Shown here piece by piece: positions 53,111-64,000 of a DNA stretch of 64,000 nt; positions within the stretch are counted from its first letter, which is position 1; each line of letters opens with the position of its first letter. Made by a program: the position numbers and the translations under genes. This stretch comes from Sipunculus nudus (lineage: Eukaryota; Annelida; Sipuncula; Golfingiida; Sipunculidae), in the NCBI GenBank assembly GCA_026874595.1, contig CM049316.1, forward strand, positions 23,893,839-23,957,838, given 5' to 3'. The notes beneath the pieces are model-generated. The model had not been told where the DNA came from and ran no database searches. It worked only from the letters and a program-made list of their open reading frames with translations.

Positions 53111-54230
53111 ATAGCAGAGACACATACCTAAATACCGTGGGAGGTGTAAACGGCCAAGGCACAAAACAAATCCGTGAAAGCAACGCAAATGAGGACACAT
53201 GAGCTTACGGGTCGTATAACAATTGGCCCATTATAAAGACATCTGACCCCTACGTCTGCCCAGGGTTGCATTAATATATTCACGGACCCACTGATAGCTT
53301 CCTTCTCTGCATGTTCCCGTTGAATTGGGGTTAATAATAATGGATTTCTCAGGTCTGGCTACACTCAAGAATTCATCAGAAAGACCTTGGAGTGTATATC
53401 ATTAAAATCCGCGTGAACAGACCCAAGAAATACACACTCCATTCCGTTTTACAGCACACTATAGCTTATTCTGCCCGTTCTTATATTACGTAAGTGAAGG
53501 ACAGTCGTTTAATCTTTAGATACCACGGATGGCCCTTATGGCGTAATACCGCCTTTCAGCCAATCTCAGACAGGCAAACACGTACACGGTATTTAAGGTA
53601 GTTTGCATTTGGTACCAATCCGTTGGAAAGGATGTTTTCCACATTATGAGCTGACAGGAAGTAACAAACATGACACAAAAACGAAATATTTTACAGGTGA
53701 TATTCCACCGACTCCCTATATTTTCTGTATTTTCCTATGGAAATGCTCTCTAATTTTTATACTTTCCGGCATTTAGGCCTTCATCTCCAATGTTTTATTA
53801 ACTGAATAATCGTGTTTTTGATATATCAGTGTCATTCTATTGAAAACATTCGGTTCTTTTTGTATGCAAGTATGCATGTATGATGTTGTTAGAGTTGGCA
53901 AAAGCGGGTTAACGCTGAGCGAAGTGTGACCGAGAGTTTGATTTGAGGGTATAGGATGTATCTTTGGTGGAAAGACACAAACCTGTATTAATGCCTTTCC
54001 GTTGGTAAGGTGAACATTTGAAAAGTATTAAGATCCCTGCATAATACAACCACACACCCTTTACAGCTAGGTGCAGATCATCTTGTTCACAGGGCACAGG
54101 AATAGCATGCCTAAATGTGCAAATTTATGCGCAATAAAGATAATGCAACATATGAGTTTATATAAAACTCTACTCGTCACATTTTATTGTAACCGCCAAA
54201 ACAGAGTTTTGCGGATATTATGTTTTCAGC
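53108..54230. other. No recognisable feature
   Basis: Mixed-composition sequence without conserved frames or repeat relatives that I could identify. Confidence 0.45.
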
Positions 54231-54233
54231 CCA

Positions 54234-54253
54234 CCGCCGCCGCCGCCGCCGCG
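54234..54253. repeat. (CCG)n trinucleotide repeat
   Basis: About six CCG units; the Ala-rich frames across it are products of the repeat. Confidence 0.9.
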
Positions 54254-54340
54254 TAGGTGTCCGGAGAAGAACTCCGTAACCGCTGGGAGGAATTTACGAA
54301 ACCCGGGACAACATTCGGGTCACATGTGAACTGCTGCGCC

Positions 54341-55920
54341 CCGATTTTGTTTTGACCTCTGACCTTTCCTATCTCCAGTGCTTCCATCTGTACGTTTGTT
54401 TTGACATATGAACCCACATATCGCGGAAACCCTTTGACCGATCCGGAAAACAATTTTGCCCAAAAGTAGCCCTTGGGTAGCTTTATAATATACATAAAAA
54501 ATGGTGGCGCCACCTGCAACCATTTTTGCACAGCGTCCATCTGTTCATCTGCCTTGGGATAAAATCACTCATATCTCTGCATTGGTTGGACTTATCCACC
54601 TGAAATTTTGCTTGTGCATACATCCTAGATAGCTTTTTTGATTTTACAACAGATGGCGCCACCTACATTCACTTTACGATGCAGACATCCAAGCTCATAT
54701 CTCGGGAACCGTTTGCCCCATTGGGCCAAAATTCTGCATGTGTATAGATCTCACAACGCTCTTTATCATTTCAACCATTTTTGCACAGCGTCCGTATGTT
54801 TGTCTGCCATGGGATAAATCACTCATATTTCTGCACTGGTTTGACTTATCTGCCTAAAAATTTACAGGTTTATACATCTCTGATGGCTTTCTGGATTTTG
54901 TGGCAGGTGGCGCCACCTACATTTATGTTTACGCTGCAGACATCCAGGCTTATATCTCGGGAACCGTTTGACAGATACGCTCCCGAGGCAGCGGAAATCT
55001 TGCGCTTCAAAAGAAGCAACTGATTTTCACGCTGCCAGCTTTGACATTTTATGATATATTTAGACACCAGATGGCGGTTCGTTGTCCGCTGACAAAAACG
55101 TGCGAAAGATGTGATAAGCAGCCAACCAGATGCCAATAAACACTCGACAGGTATCCTGGCACCGCCCATAGCTGCACTTCAAGTGCCGCTTGATGAGAGT
55201 TAACGGTCGAATTTTAATTGCTCCCTCTGCATTCTCGCATCATCGACCGATTCGATTATTACATTATGACTGTGTTAGCGTAGCATGTATCTGTTGTCTG
55301 CAGAACTGAAACCAGCCAGCGAAGTGTGCACGCAGCCTTTGTTGTTACGTTTCGTTTGAATTACAGCTCACCGGCCGGGAATCATATGTGCCCAAAGCCT
55401 TAAGCAAACCACGTCGGGGGCAATTCTCTCTGAGCCTGTGGCCTGTTCAGACAGTTAAAGGGGTGATGAGCTGTCACTCAAAACGAAATGAACATAATTG
55501 GCTCCGTGTATTCCTCGCTTGGCTGTGACTTCCAGCACAAAGTCTCATCTGATTGGACAAAAATACAGTGTTCCCCTCTGGTGTAGCAATTCAGGATACG
55601 AGGTCATAACAAACAGCGCTTACGATAATGGTAGTTGGCTTATGGGTAAAGCGATGTGTAAAGAGCGTATTTGACCGATTGGGCCAAAATTTTGCATGTG
55701 TATAGATATCACATAGCTCTTTATCATACGCAAAACTGGTGGCGCCAGGTGCAACCATTTTTGCACAACGTCCGTCTGTCGTAGGGTAAAATTACTCATA
55801 TATCGGCAGTGGTATGACGTTTTGCATTTGTATACAACTTTAGCTTTCCGGATTTTGTGGTAGGTGGCACAACCTACATACACATTTCGGCTGCAGACAT
55901 CCAAGCAAATATGCAACACA
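54341..55920 (+). repeat. Minisatellite of about 255 bp period, split by a transposon
   Basis: ACCATTTTTGCACARCGTCC occurs at 54519, 54774 and 55754, CTCGGGAACCGTTTG at about 54701 and 54955, and GGCGCCACCTAC at 54655 and 54909. The array runs 54341-54975 and resumes at 55670-55920, interrupted by the TIR element at 54976-55669. Subtracting that insertion (694 bp plus one 9-bp duplication) restores the spacing to about 277 bp. Confidence 0.8.
54976..55669 (+). mobile_element. TIR transposon, long copy (694 bp), inserted in a minisatellite
   Basis: The element starts TACGCTC and ends GAGCGTA. It is flanked by TTTGACAGA (54967-54975) and TTTGACCGA (55670-55678), a 9-bp duplication with one difference. 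It is collinear with 24862-25326 but has an extra segment at about 55168-55405. There is no transposase frame. The flanking minisatellite gives the unoccupied target, so the boundaries are well supported. Confidence 0.88.
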
Positions 55921-56684
55921 CCTCACTCTATTTCCCCTTGTTACTCAATCCATGCCTCACTTCACCCGCCCCACTCTGATTTAGGCGGATACACGTAGTC
56001 GCTTGTCGACTACCCGTATTCTAGTTTTTAGAATAAAATTGTGATTGACTCCAGGAATCTTACAAAAAGCCTCAGGATCTAGGTTCAGAGCAACAAACTA
56101 CTTTTTGTCTCGATTTACAATCGTAGTTGCCAACAGACGGCGCTGCAATAGCCCCTTTGAAAAATAATTCGAAACAACAGGATCTACGGAGAAATGAATA
56201 AAATGACCCCCCTTAGGACACGCTTTATATCACTCCAGACAGTTCAAGTCCAAAAACGTACATATCCGAGGTGGGTCCACAGAGGGTTCCGTGACAAAAG
56301 TCTAGAGCCACCGCCGTCAATTATAATACAGACTAAATATTCAGACATGCTTGGTGCAGGGGTTACCTCAATCTGCATGGCGGTTATTTAGTTCATTCAC
56401 ACGTGCCTTCTTGCTAGCTGATTTTGTGATTTGTTAGCAAGATTTCCTCAAAATTTCATGTAAATTGGCCCTGTAGTTATACGTTATCTTGCTAAAATTA
56501 AACGGATGCAGCAAAAGGAGAAAAATATGACTGTATACATCTGGAATATAAGGGAGATTAAAAGAAAACATACTTTTTTCAATTATGTCAATGTTTGAAA
56601 CGTGATTACGACAAAAGATTTTCTTGCTTTAAGACATTTTCTAAAAAAAAAAGACATAACTAAAATGTTATGACTATCTAAACG

Positions 56685-56687
<3 letters not shown>

Positions 56688-56764
<77 letters not shown>
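56688..56764. repeat. (TA)n microsatellite
   Basis: Perfect TA repeat of about 77 bp. Confidence 0.95.
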
Positions 56765-56765
<1 letters not shown>

Positions 56766-56767
<2 letters not shown>

Positions 56768-56940
56768 TTAGTGTAACCTCGAAATTACGACCTTCAACCC
56801 GAGACCTCGATAAAGTGCATGGTCGCATTTTCGAGGTGATCGTCTATACTCAAGATCTGACAACAATTGGTGCTGTGAAAAAGTGGTCTTTATTTTGAGC
56901 TGGTCGCAAACCTGAGGTGGTTGTTAAGAGTGCTTCGGCG
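56766..56940 (+). mobile_element. Decayed pogo-like sequence
   Basis: TTAGTGTAACCTCGAAATTA followed by ACGACC, GAGACCTCGATAAAG and later GAGGTGGTTGTT resembles the TIR and subterminal text of pogo-like elements. Confidence 0.4.
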
Positions 56941-57248
56941 CGATTTATATATTTATGTTTGATTATATATGGTTGTTTACATCAATATGCTTCAGGTTAC
57001 CTGATTTGAAATCACCAATGGCATTTCATGTCTATTGTCAATTATTGTATGAATTTCATGTTACCCGTACTTCAAAGACTGATAATTTTTTTTAAATATA
57101 TTTTTTGTATACCTGTATGCCAGTATTCATGTATAATTTCCACCTGTTTGATGTTTTCTTTGCTCCTCGTGGTATTGTTAGGATTTTGCTTACGTAGTTG
57201 GTCTTTGATATTATAATGGTTATGTATACACACTGTGTTATTGTTTTA

Positions 57249-57340
57249 AAATCGCGAAAATTAAACCCTCGCGAAACACTGATGTTAAAATCGCGCACAT
57301 ATTTAACCTTGCAAATATCAAACCGATAACAGTAAATCAT
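57249..57340 (+). mobile_element. CGCGAAA-type short transposon relic
   Basis: AAAATCGCGAAAATTAAACC, CTCGCGAAACAC and a CAGTA end are typical of a short nonautonomous element family seen in marine invertebrates. Relatives are at 421-872. Confidence 0.45.
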
Positions 57341-58029
57341 TATTTTTTCACAAACTCAAATTCACCTGAGAGGCCATTTATCTACATAGAAACATAATCA
57401 TATTGGTGATTTTGACTGACATTTTGACATTATACAGAAATATCAGGAGACATGCATTGTACAAGGACATCTATTACTGTACAAGAATCTATGCCTGAAC
57501 CTAATTAGGACCTAGACTATGACAATTAATCGCCGGAGGAAACTGTGGCTGACCCGCGTTTCCTCGGTGGTTTATATTTAGGCCGAGGACTAATATTTTT
57601 AGAGCATTCCTTGTTGGATAACCGGGTGATGTAACGGTGATTAATTCTATATATATATATATCTCGTCGGCCAGGTGAGGACTCGACCACCAGTCCAATA
57701 TACCAGTTATATGCTCTTTCAAAAACACAGGGGCCTGCAGCTATTACTGAAATATTAACGTTTTATTTATGTATAATAAAAATTATTAATGACTATCTCA
57801 TAAACACTATATGCATGATATACTTTTAAAAATCGTGATTCCTTATTTTTTTAAAGTTTTCATGTTTCATGAAAATAATAGTTTATTTTATTATTTAAAT
57901 TCAATATCCGATCTTTATAGTTGTGTCTACTTTAGACGGGGAATAATTAAACAGGTTGGTAATATGACGTCATGTCCTCATATGACGTATTGATGGAAAT
58001 CAAGACCGAGAATTTGGTTGTGCGGGGTC

Positions 58030-58150
58030 GGGTCCAGGATTAAGGACGAGGAGGGGCCCAACTCAGGAGGACAAATGATAAAACCTACTCAAATGTCTCA
58101 AGGTTCGGAAAAGGGAAGTCCAGGCCTCGAAATTTGGTCTAAAATCCTTT
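58030..58150 (+). repeat. Dispersed repeat with CARGAGGA block, copy 1
   Basis: CAACTCAGGAGGAC, TGATAAAACCTACTCAA, AGGCCTCGAAATTTGGTCT and GAAAAAGGTTG match 62470-62620 in order and orientation. Confidence 0.6.
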
Positions 58151-58682
58151 GAAAAAGGTTGTATAGCGCCGGAAAAAAAGATGGGGGGGGGGAGGGATGA
58201 TACGCTTCAGCTATACGGACATTTTCCCAACCCTATAAGCTGACTGTTTTAAAAAATAACACACACATATATAATGTATATAAATATATAAAGACGACTA
58301 TACATATAAAATATTTATTCAGTTTTTTTTAAACATTATTGTCAAATGATCACATTATTGGAAAATATACGAGATAATGATCTGAATGCTGTAATATATA
58401 TAGGAAAATATAGGAAATATATGAGAGTCAGAGGTAGCCCTGTATCATAGTGGTATCGCCGGCAGATGGCGCTGCAAACAAACTAGGAAGAAAATGTCAA
58501 CCACTTGTACCTTTATCAGAATTTGTCCTCAATTACAAAAAAAACTTGGCCTTCAAATAAACGAAACGCAATTGGTGTGAAAACGGCACGAGAAACATCT
58601 GTTCATACACTTGTCACTGATAACGGCAAGAGAGGGATGTTTAACAGACGCATGTGTATGCCATAATGATTCAACTAATCAG

Positions 58683-58683
<1 letters not shown>

Positions 58684-58753
<70 letters not shown>
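58684..58753. repeat. (TA)n microsatellite
   Basis: Perfect TA repeat directly upstream of the LINE fragment. Confidence 0.95.
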
Positions 58754-58756
<3 letters not shown>

Positions 58757-58763
58757 TAAATGC

Positions 58764-59030
58764 ATTGATTATATAAAAGAATTGCCAATTCATTATTGTA
58801 AGGCTTACCGGGAACCTCTAAATAAGTTTCAGAGAGTACAAAACATGTCAGCCCAATTAATGGCAAGGATGAAAAGGCAAGGACATATATCTCCAATCTC
58901 AATGCAGTTGCACTGGCTCCCTGTGGAAGAACTTATTTCTTATAGGATCTTGGCGTTTGTGTAAAAACGCAGAAGCGTCTTTTGATGCTACCATGTATAG
59001 CTGAACTGTATTATATAACCAGGCGGGGGG
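58764..59030 (+). pseudogene. LINE reverse-transcriptase C-terminal remnant (CR1/Jockey-like)
   Basis: The translation contains LNKFQRVQNMSAQLM, then HISPISMQLHWLPVEELISY and RILAF, the well-known C-terminal region of CR1/L2/Jockey-type reverse transcriptases (LQRVQNxAARL ... HITPxLxxLHWLPVxxRIxxKIL). After a stop near 58963 the similarity continues in the next frame with LPCIAELYYITRR, matching the family's PxYISELLxxYTPxR. It is therefore truncated at both ends and frameshifted. The 5' side abuts a (TA)n tract and a poly-G run follows. Confidence 0.85.
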
Positions 59031-59042
59031 TGGGGGGGGGGG
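59025..59042. repeat. Poly-G run
   Basis: GGGGGG-T-GGGGGGGGGGG immediately after the LINE fragment. Confidence 0.9.
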
Positions 59043-59044
59043 GT

Positions 59045-60480
59045 ATAAATATGCCTTTAAATATTAGCACTTTAGACGGTCTTTTATCAAATCAAGATGG
59101 TGTAATAAATTTTCCTGGAAATTTCCAGGACGATTTCACCTGAGTGGATTAAACCCTATTCTCGATGCAATTGCTCCGTCTGTCACACGGTCAGAGCCCG
59201 TATCAAGAAGGACATTTCGGTTATCTAGCTGGGGCATTTGACAGGTTTGTCCATGGTCTAAGCGACTTAGCTCCGAATCCAGCTCAAACCTGGATGCTTG
59301 CACGTAAACCCTGAAGAAGTGGGGACTACTATCATGCGTTTTCATGCAGTAATACACCATATTTGAAAAAGTTGCGACCACATGTCTGACTGACAGAAAT
59401 ATTTCGAACTATATAAACATCGATATTTTACCGGATACCGCTCGTAAAGCTTGACCGACACCATGCAGTATATATGAATAGTATATCCTATCAAAGCATA
59501 CCCTTCAAATCAATAATGTTAAACTAACCCTATGGCGATGTACAATCGATATATCCGCGGCATGCAATATTTTATACTGTCCTGGTTACTTGACAGTGAA
59601 TATTAATTTTTTTCAATGCATCTGCCAAACACAAGGTCATGGTGGCAGTATGTTATACAGTCAACCGTGTCGCATTTTGCAGCTCACTGTAGACGCTAGA
59701 CCATAACAATGATCACATGATAAATTCTTGGCCTATCTACAGATATGTATGTTGCCAAACTTGACAGTCAAGTTTACATCTATGATACAACTGAAATTGC
59801 TGGAAACGATGCTCAGCGTGTCCTAAGGGGGGTCCACATTTTCCTTTTTGTCCTAAGGAATTTGATATTTTTGGGGAACTTTTGTTAATGGTCTATATCG
59901 CAGCGTTATGTATCAGAAGTTACGCCGGTTTAAATAGCGGGTAAACTCGACCCACGGAAAACACCGTCCATCTCAGATAGCGCGGACCTGTTTCGTCGCA
60001 AGAAACCAGCTGTCAAAACAGCTCGACCAGCTGTCTCGATACGTATCCTGAATCCACTGGTATATTAGGATTTTTTACGAAATTCATAACTTATTTATAT
60101 ATTTTATCAACATGCAGGATGACATGCGAATTCAAACACTCAGACAGACAAACAGAAAGGGGGAAAATAGACATATATGTTATAAAACATTGGTGTATGG
60201 CGAAGACAGAATGCATGGCATGTTATCATTATTCTCACATACATGACATGGCATGAATTCACAAGGTCTTTATTGTATCATGTATGTTAATTATTTAGGT
60301 ACAGAAGTGTTCCGCCCAAGATAATAATAAATATACACCTGTACTATATAGCTAAATAGTGCACGCATCTATAGAAAGAACGTAGAAAGGAGAGAATGCT
60401 ATAAATGCAAATTACATGTAGTTGATCGTGATATAGCAATGTAATATACAGAGGCTTCGGCCGGATTCGTGCGGGACAGG
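59045..60480. other. No recognisable gene
   Basis: Mixed-composition sequence. The frame at 59136-59381 (minus) has no family resemblance and looks like chance. Confidence 0.45.
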
Positions 60481-60531
60481 TTTTCCATGGGCCGAGTCGA
60501 CATGGGTCAATTTCACCAGCGTTTGTGAAAA

Positions 60532-60774
60532 ATGGGTCTGTGTTCGACCCTTAAATACTCAATAACAAAAAAAAATGATTTATTGAGAAAAATGAAGGCT
60601 AGGCACCCATCCCGAGATTTCCCGACCAATAACGGACACAAAGGCGTGGTTACAAAGGAGTTCCGGGACACTGGTTGGTTAGCACCACCGATGATTATAA
60701 ATTATCTAGATGAAAATGGTTATCCACGAGGGTTTGGTGAAACACGGCCCGTGAATATATATGATATGTCATGA
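60532..60774 (+). CDS. Uncharacterised 80-codon ORF or single exon
   Basis: An ATG-initiated frame, closed upstream by an in-frame TGA, encodes an 80-residue soluble protein. It is basic at the N-terminus (KKNDLLRKMKARHPSRDF) and has a proline/glycine/aromatic C-terminal half (TGWLAPPMIINYLDENGYPR, then GFGETRPVNIYDMS). It has no repeat, signal peptide or membrane segment. Composition looks protein-like and unlike the low-complexity frames around it. I do not recognise the family; a compact Trp/Pro/Tyr-rich tail of this kind can occur in small ciliary or structural proteins, but that is speculation. It may be chance. Confidence 0.3.
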   Translation: MGLCSTLKYSITKKNDLLRKMKARHPSRDFPTNNGHKGVVTKEFRDTGWLAPPMIINYLDENGYPRGFGETRPVNIYDMS

Positions 60775-62469
60775 TATGTGTCATTCAAAGTATTATAGCA
60801 AGGTGGCAACAACAGACAGATTCCTCTGAAACATTTTAACGGCTTTTTTTCAAAACAGCTTTTTTTTTTAAAAATCTGCATTATTATTAATATTTCTCAT
60901 TGAGAGAAACTTTGAACTTTAACATAATATTTATATCCCCAAGTGAAAAAAAAACCAGTGTATCCGATTAATTTTTAATGTTTATATCACCTCCAATGCA
61001 TGCATCTCCTAGAGATTTTTCATATATCTTATATTTAATCTTACTAAGTTATGGTAAAACTTCAATTTTTACAATTTTAAAACAGGGTTTTAAACATGTG
61101 AGAAACATAACAGAAGAGTAAACAAACAGTGTTTGGAGGAGATTGCATGGGTGTATCCAAATATAAATCCTCTGAAAATCGACCGTATGTTGCCTGGGCT
61201 TTAGAAATCCATGTTTGCAAACCTGATATGTTTTATTTAAATTAATCTCTTTGGGCACCACCTGGTATAACGACCATACATGACGCCATCCATGTTCATA
61301 TCGAGATGAAAAATGATTTACCAAATTCAAAGAACATTTTACAGTTCTGAAAAAGCATTTGTTATATTACAGCTCTCGGGATTAACATGAATATTATCTT
61401 ATAACTTATAGCATATGCATGATTATTATACCTCTTTACAGAGACGGATACTTAAAATACGTTGATATTGATATCTTGATTTACATATTAACATAGTAAA
61501 CAGATAAATGCATGGATATTCTAAAGCGTAATGCAATACAACTCTGTATCAGCATGCAATGCTCAGAAAGGGAAAAGATATTGAATGAAATTTGTTACCA
61601 AGACGGTTCTGCGATGGTCTTTCGAACTGGCCGAATGATTGACAGTGCATGCACTCGATGCAAGAGTAAAACTTACAGGTTCAACATATGAAATTAACAA
61701 ATTAAAAAAAAAAAAATGAAAAAGCCATATATATACACACATGACTGTGTATATGTTAAATATACAAAAGACATCATATAAAACGCTCTTATAGGAATTC
61801 GGTTGGTGTAGCAGTACAAATGCATGGCACATATACCCAAATGTAACTGCTTTTGTGGTACGCCATAACAAGACCTGCCATAAAAAGGAGTGACGTTATC
61901 AATATGAAGCCGCTATACCGTCAAGTCTCTTACCAAGAGATCCACTAGAAGATAAACGGTTTAAACTTGGTTACAACTAACGTTTTCTTGTATCCTACAC
62001 ATTCAGTTATACATCAATCAGTACCGCGGCTTGGTGTTTCTTGGTTATATTTATCTATCTATCTACTACTTATAAAATGAATTCGGTTCACATCTGTTCG
62101 CAGTGTTCTCTGAAACCGCGTTGTGTACAATACTGTGCCATACATCATTTTGAAGGTTATTATCCCCGCAGTGACATAGGCGATATGAGAATAAATAATT
62201 TTTAATGTAAATATAATTTTGAATGATTCTTCCGTTTTTTTACGGACTAGCACGGAGGTCAGACCGAGCACAGCCGAACTGCCTCAGGCAATGCCCGGAA
62301 TGCGTGCATCGTGGTCACTCAACCGCAAACACTACTTTGGTTCATATGAATAACGCTTGCTTTCAGTGAGGGATTTGAGCCTGTCTGACCTCATATTTGA
62401 ACCAGGCCCTCACCCACGTGCGTGGTCAGTAAAAGAGAAAAACACAAGTTTCTCGCTTTATGAAATGGA

Positions 62470-62620
62470 GAGTTCAACCCAGGAGGATTAATGACAAAAC
62501 CTTATTCAAGGTCCCAATTTCAGGAACAGGGGTGGGGTGGGGTGGGGTTGGATGGGGTGGAGTAGTGTCGGGATTTTAGGCCTCAAATTTGTCTGACACG
62601 ATGAAAAAAAAAGGTTAATT
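62470..62620 (+). repeat. Dispersed repeat with CARGAGGA block, copy 2, plus GGGGT repeat
   Basis: This is a copy of 58030-58150 interrupted by a degenerate (GGGGT)n tract at about 62527-62565. Confidence 0.6.
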
Positions 62621-63052
62621 GCGGTGGCTGAAAATGGGATACAGACACTTATATTTCTGTTTCTTTCTTCAGGATCAGTTTCCTTGCAACGAATTTAATA
62701 AATCTTTCATGTGTTCCTCACATCAACCTAATCTTTATACGTCCAACGATAGAATACAGTCAAATATCATCGAAAACCTGAATGCCCCCACGTCTCTTTC
62801 CGGTTCGCAATGTAAACATCATCACTGACCAGGTTTTCAAGGTGAACATACCGGGGTATGAATTTCTTGTCACGAGGACAGCTCCACAAAATAAATGTAA
62901 AAATTATTTATACATATCTTAGTGAGACAGTTTTCCACTGAAAACCTATATTTTCTGTTAACTTTAATAAAAAAAAAATAGCCAACATTCTACATCTCAG
63001 TTAATATATCTCCCCAACCCCGGCAATAAGCCTGGTATACCGGGTTTATCAG

Positions 63053-63054
<2 letters not shown>

Positions 63055-63099
<45 letters not shown>
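63055..63099. repeat. (TA)n microsatellite
   Basis: Perfect TA repeat. Confidence 0.95.
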
Positions 63100-63102
<3 letters not shown>

Positions 63103-63279
63103 GATCTGGAAGAATCTGCAATTGGCTAAGATCATCCCGATCTGATTCAGTCCGGCCTAGAACCCGATCAGGGTTTAGGCCGCAATGAATTCAGACCTAG
63201 CGTCATTTCGGGCCTCAGACAGTACGACCAGAATACTGGTTGTCAGAGTGCTTTTACATCCAGGTCTGAGGAACGTATT

Positions 63280-63325
63280 ATAAGGCCCCATGAGGATGCA
63301 AATATTTTCGTCATTTTTAACAACG
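63280..63325 (+). repeat. Short dispersed repeat with an octamer motif, copy 2
   Basis: Matches 45533-45579; ATGCAAAT is at 63296-63303. Confidence 0.7.
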
Positions 63326-63603
63326 CTTCATGGCCTACGGAACACAGTCAATTGACATAAACCAGACAAATATGAGCATTTTTAGTGTACTTTCTAACAA
63401 CACCAAACATGAGCAAGAAAGGTTCCGTTTTAACTTAGCATACTGGTAAACAGCTCCACGTTTGTTGAATTTCTGACCGCATGATTACAGACATGGCTCG
63501 CACGGGCTACTAGACGCAGCAAACTTGTACGCGATACAGGAAATGATTCATTACGATAAAGACGGTATTTCAGTTTGGATTGTGAGTTCACATGTATTCC
63601 AGA

Positions 63604-63819
63604 AGCGGATCCAGAGGTGGGGGGGGGGGGGGGGTCCAGGAGGTCCGGATCCGCCCTCCCTTTTTTCACCCGAACAACCTTTATTTAAGGGTTTCAGACA
63701 AACATTTGCGGTGTGGACCCCCCCCCCCCCCTTTCAGGACCTGGGAACCTTTTTTTCAGGTTTTCATTAGTCCTCCTTGGTTGGACACCCCCACCCCTTT
63801 TCTAAATCTTGGATCCGCT
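63604..63819. mobile_element. 216-bp element with AGCGGATCCA inverted ends and poly-G/poly-C cores
   Basis: The ends AGCGGATCCA and TGGATCCGCT are inverted copies. Between them lie a long G run, AGGTCCGGATCCGCCC, AACAACCTTTATTTAAGGGT, a long C run and a final C-rich block. This is a MITE-like family common in marine invertebrate genomes as I remember them. No coding capacity. A fragment is at 3088-3200. Confidence 0.75.
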
Positions 63820-64000
63820 ACTAATTCTCTTGTGTTAATTTTTATTCGTAGCATAATGTTAAGATTATGGCCTATTTCCCACAATATGAATGCAACATGT
63901 TGGAAGACCACTGTGATGCATTCCTCGATATTGCTTGTATCACAACTCAACCAGCCAAATTATCATTGCCTGCGGAGTCGGGTTGTCACGGCTAATTCCG

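Overview
The window looks like nuclear DNA from a large, intron-rich invertebrate genome. It is AT-rich, has no operon structure, shows GT-AG exon signals, and carries long (TA)n, (TATC)n and (GA)n microsatellites, poly-C/G runs and many decayed transposon fragments. The repeat types (GACG-rich introns, pogo-like ends with TA target sites, elements beginning AGCGGATCCA) resemble what I remember from marine lophotrochozoans. A mollusc is my best guess, but this is memory and not a search.

Only one gene can be read with confidence: the 5' part of a lysosomal beta-N-acetylhexosaminidase (HEXA/HEXB-like, GH20) on the minus strand. Exon 1 (28063-28174) encodes a signal peptide. Exon 2 (19143-19730) encodes a proline/threonine-containing linker followed by the start of the GH20 N-terminal domain, with both cysteines of the disulfide expected there. 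The two exons join in matching phase 1 across an 8.3-kb intron. The next exon should start with the last two bases of a Tyr codon. I could not find it, so intron 2 probably runs past the left edge. The catalytic domain is therefore not in the window. The first (5' UTR) exon is also not firmly located.

Layout. 1-19142: intron 2 (partial), full of decayed repeats. 19143-19730: exon 2. 19731-28062: intron 1, with a degenerate tandem family (about 20.6-24.3 kb) and one copy of a 9-bp-TSD transposon. 28063-28194: exon 1. 28195 to about 33.4 kb: probable 5' UTR intron with a foldback element. 33.4-34.9 kb: an abrupt change from CpG-poor to CpG-rich sequence and the likely promoter zone. 35-64 kb: CpG-rich DNA without a recognisable gene, holding a pogo-like element, minisatellites, a LINE reverse-transcriptase remnant, two unassigned CpG-rich blocks and very long (TA)n tracts.

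The main observations are: (1) a short-TIR DNA transposon family with two copies, each flanked by its own 9-bp target duplication, one of them inserted in a minisatellite that gives the empty-site sequence; (2) the sharp CpG step at the presumed 5' end of the gene; (3) an unusually long extension ahead of the GH20 N-terminal domain; (4) CTCF-like motifs carried by repeats at 54.5-58.5 kb. I found no clear new multi-gene system.
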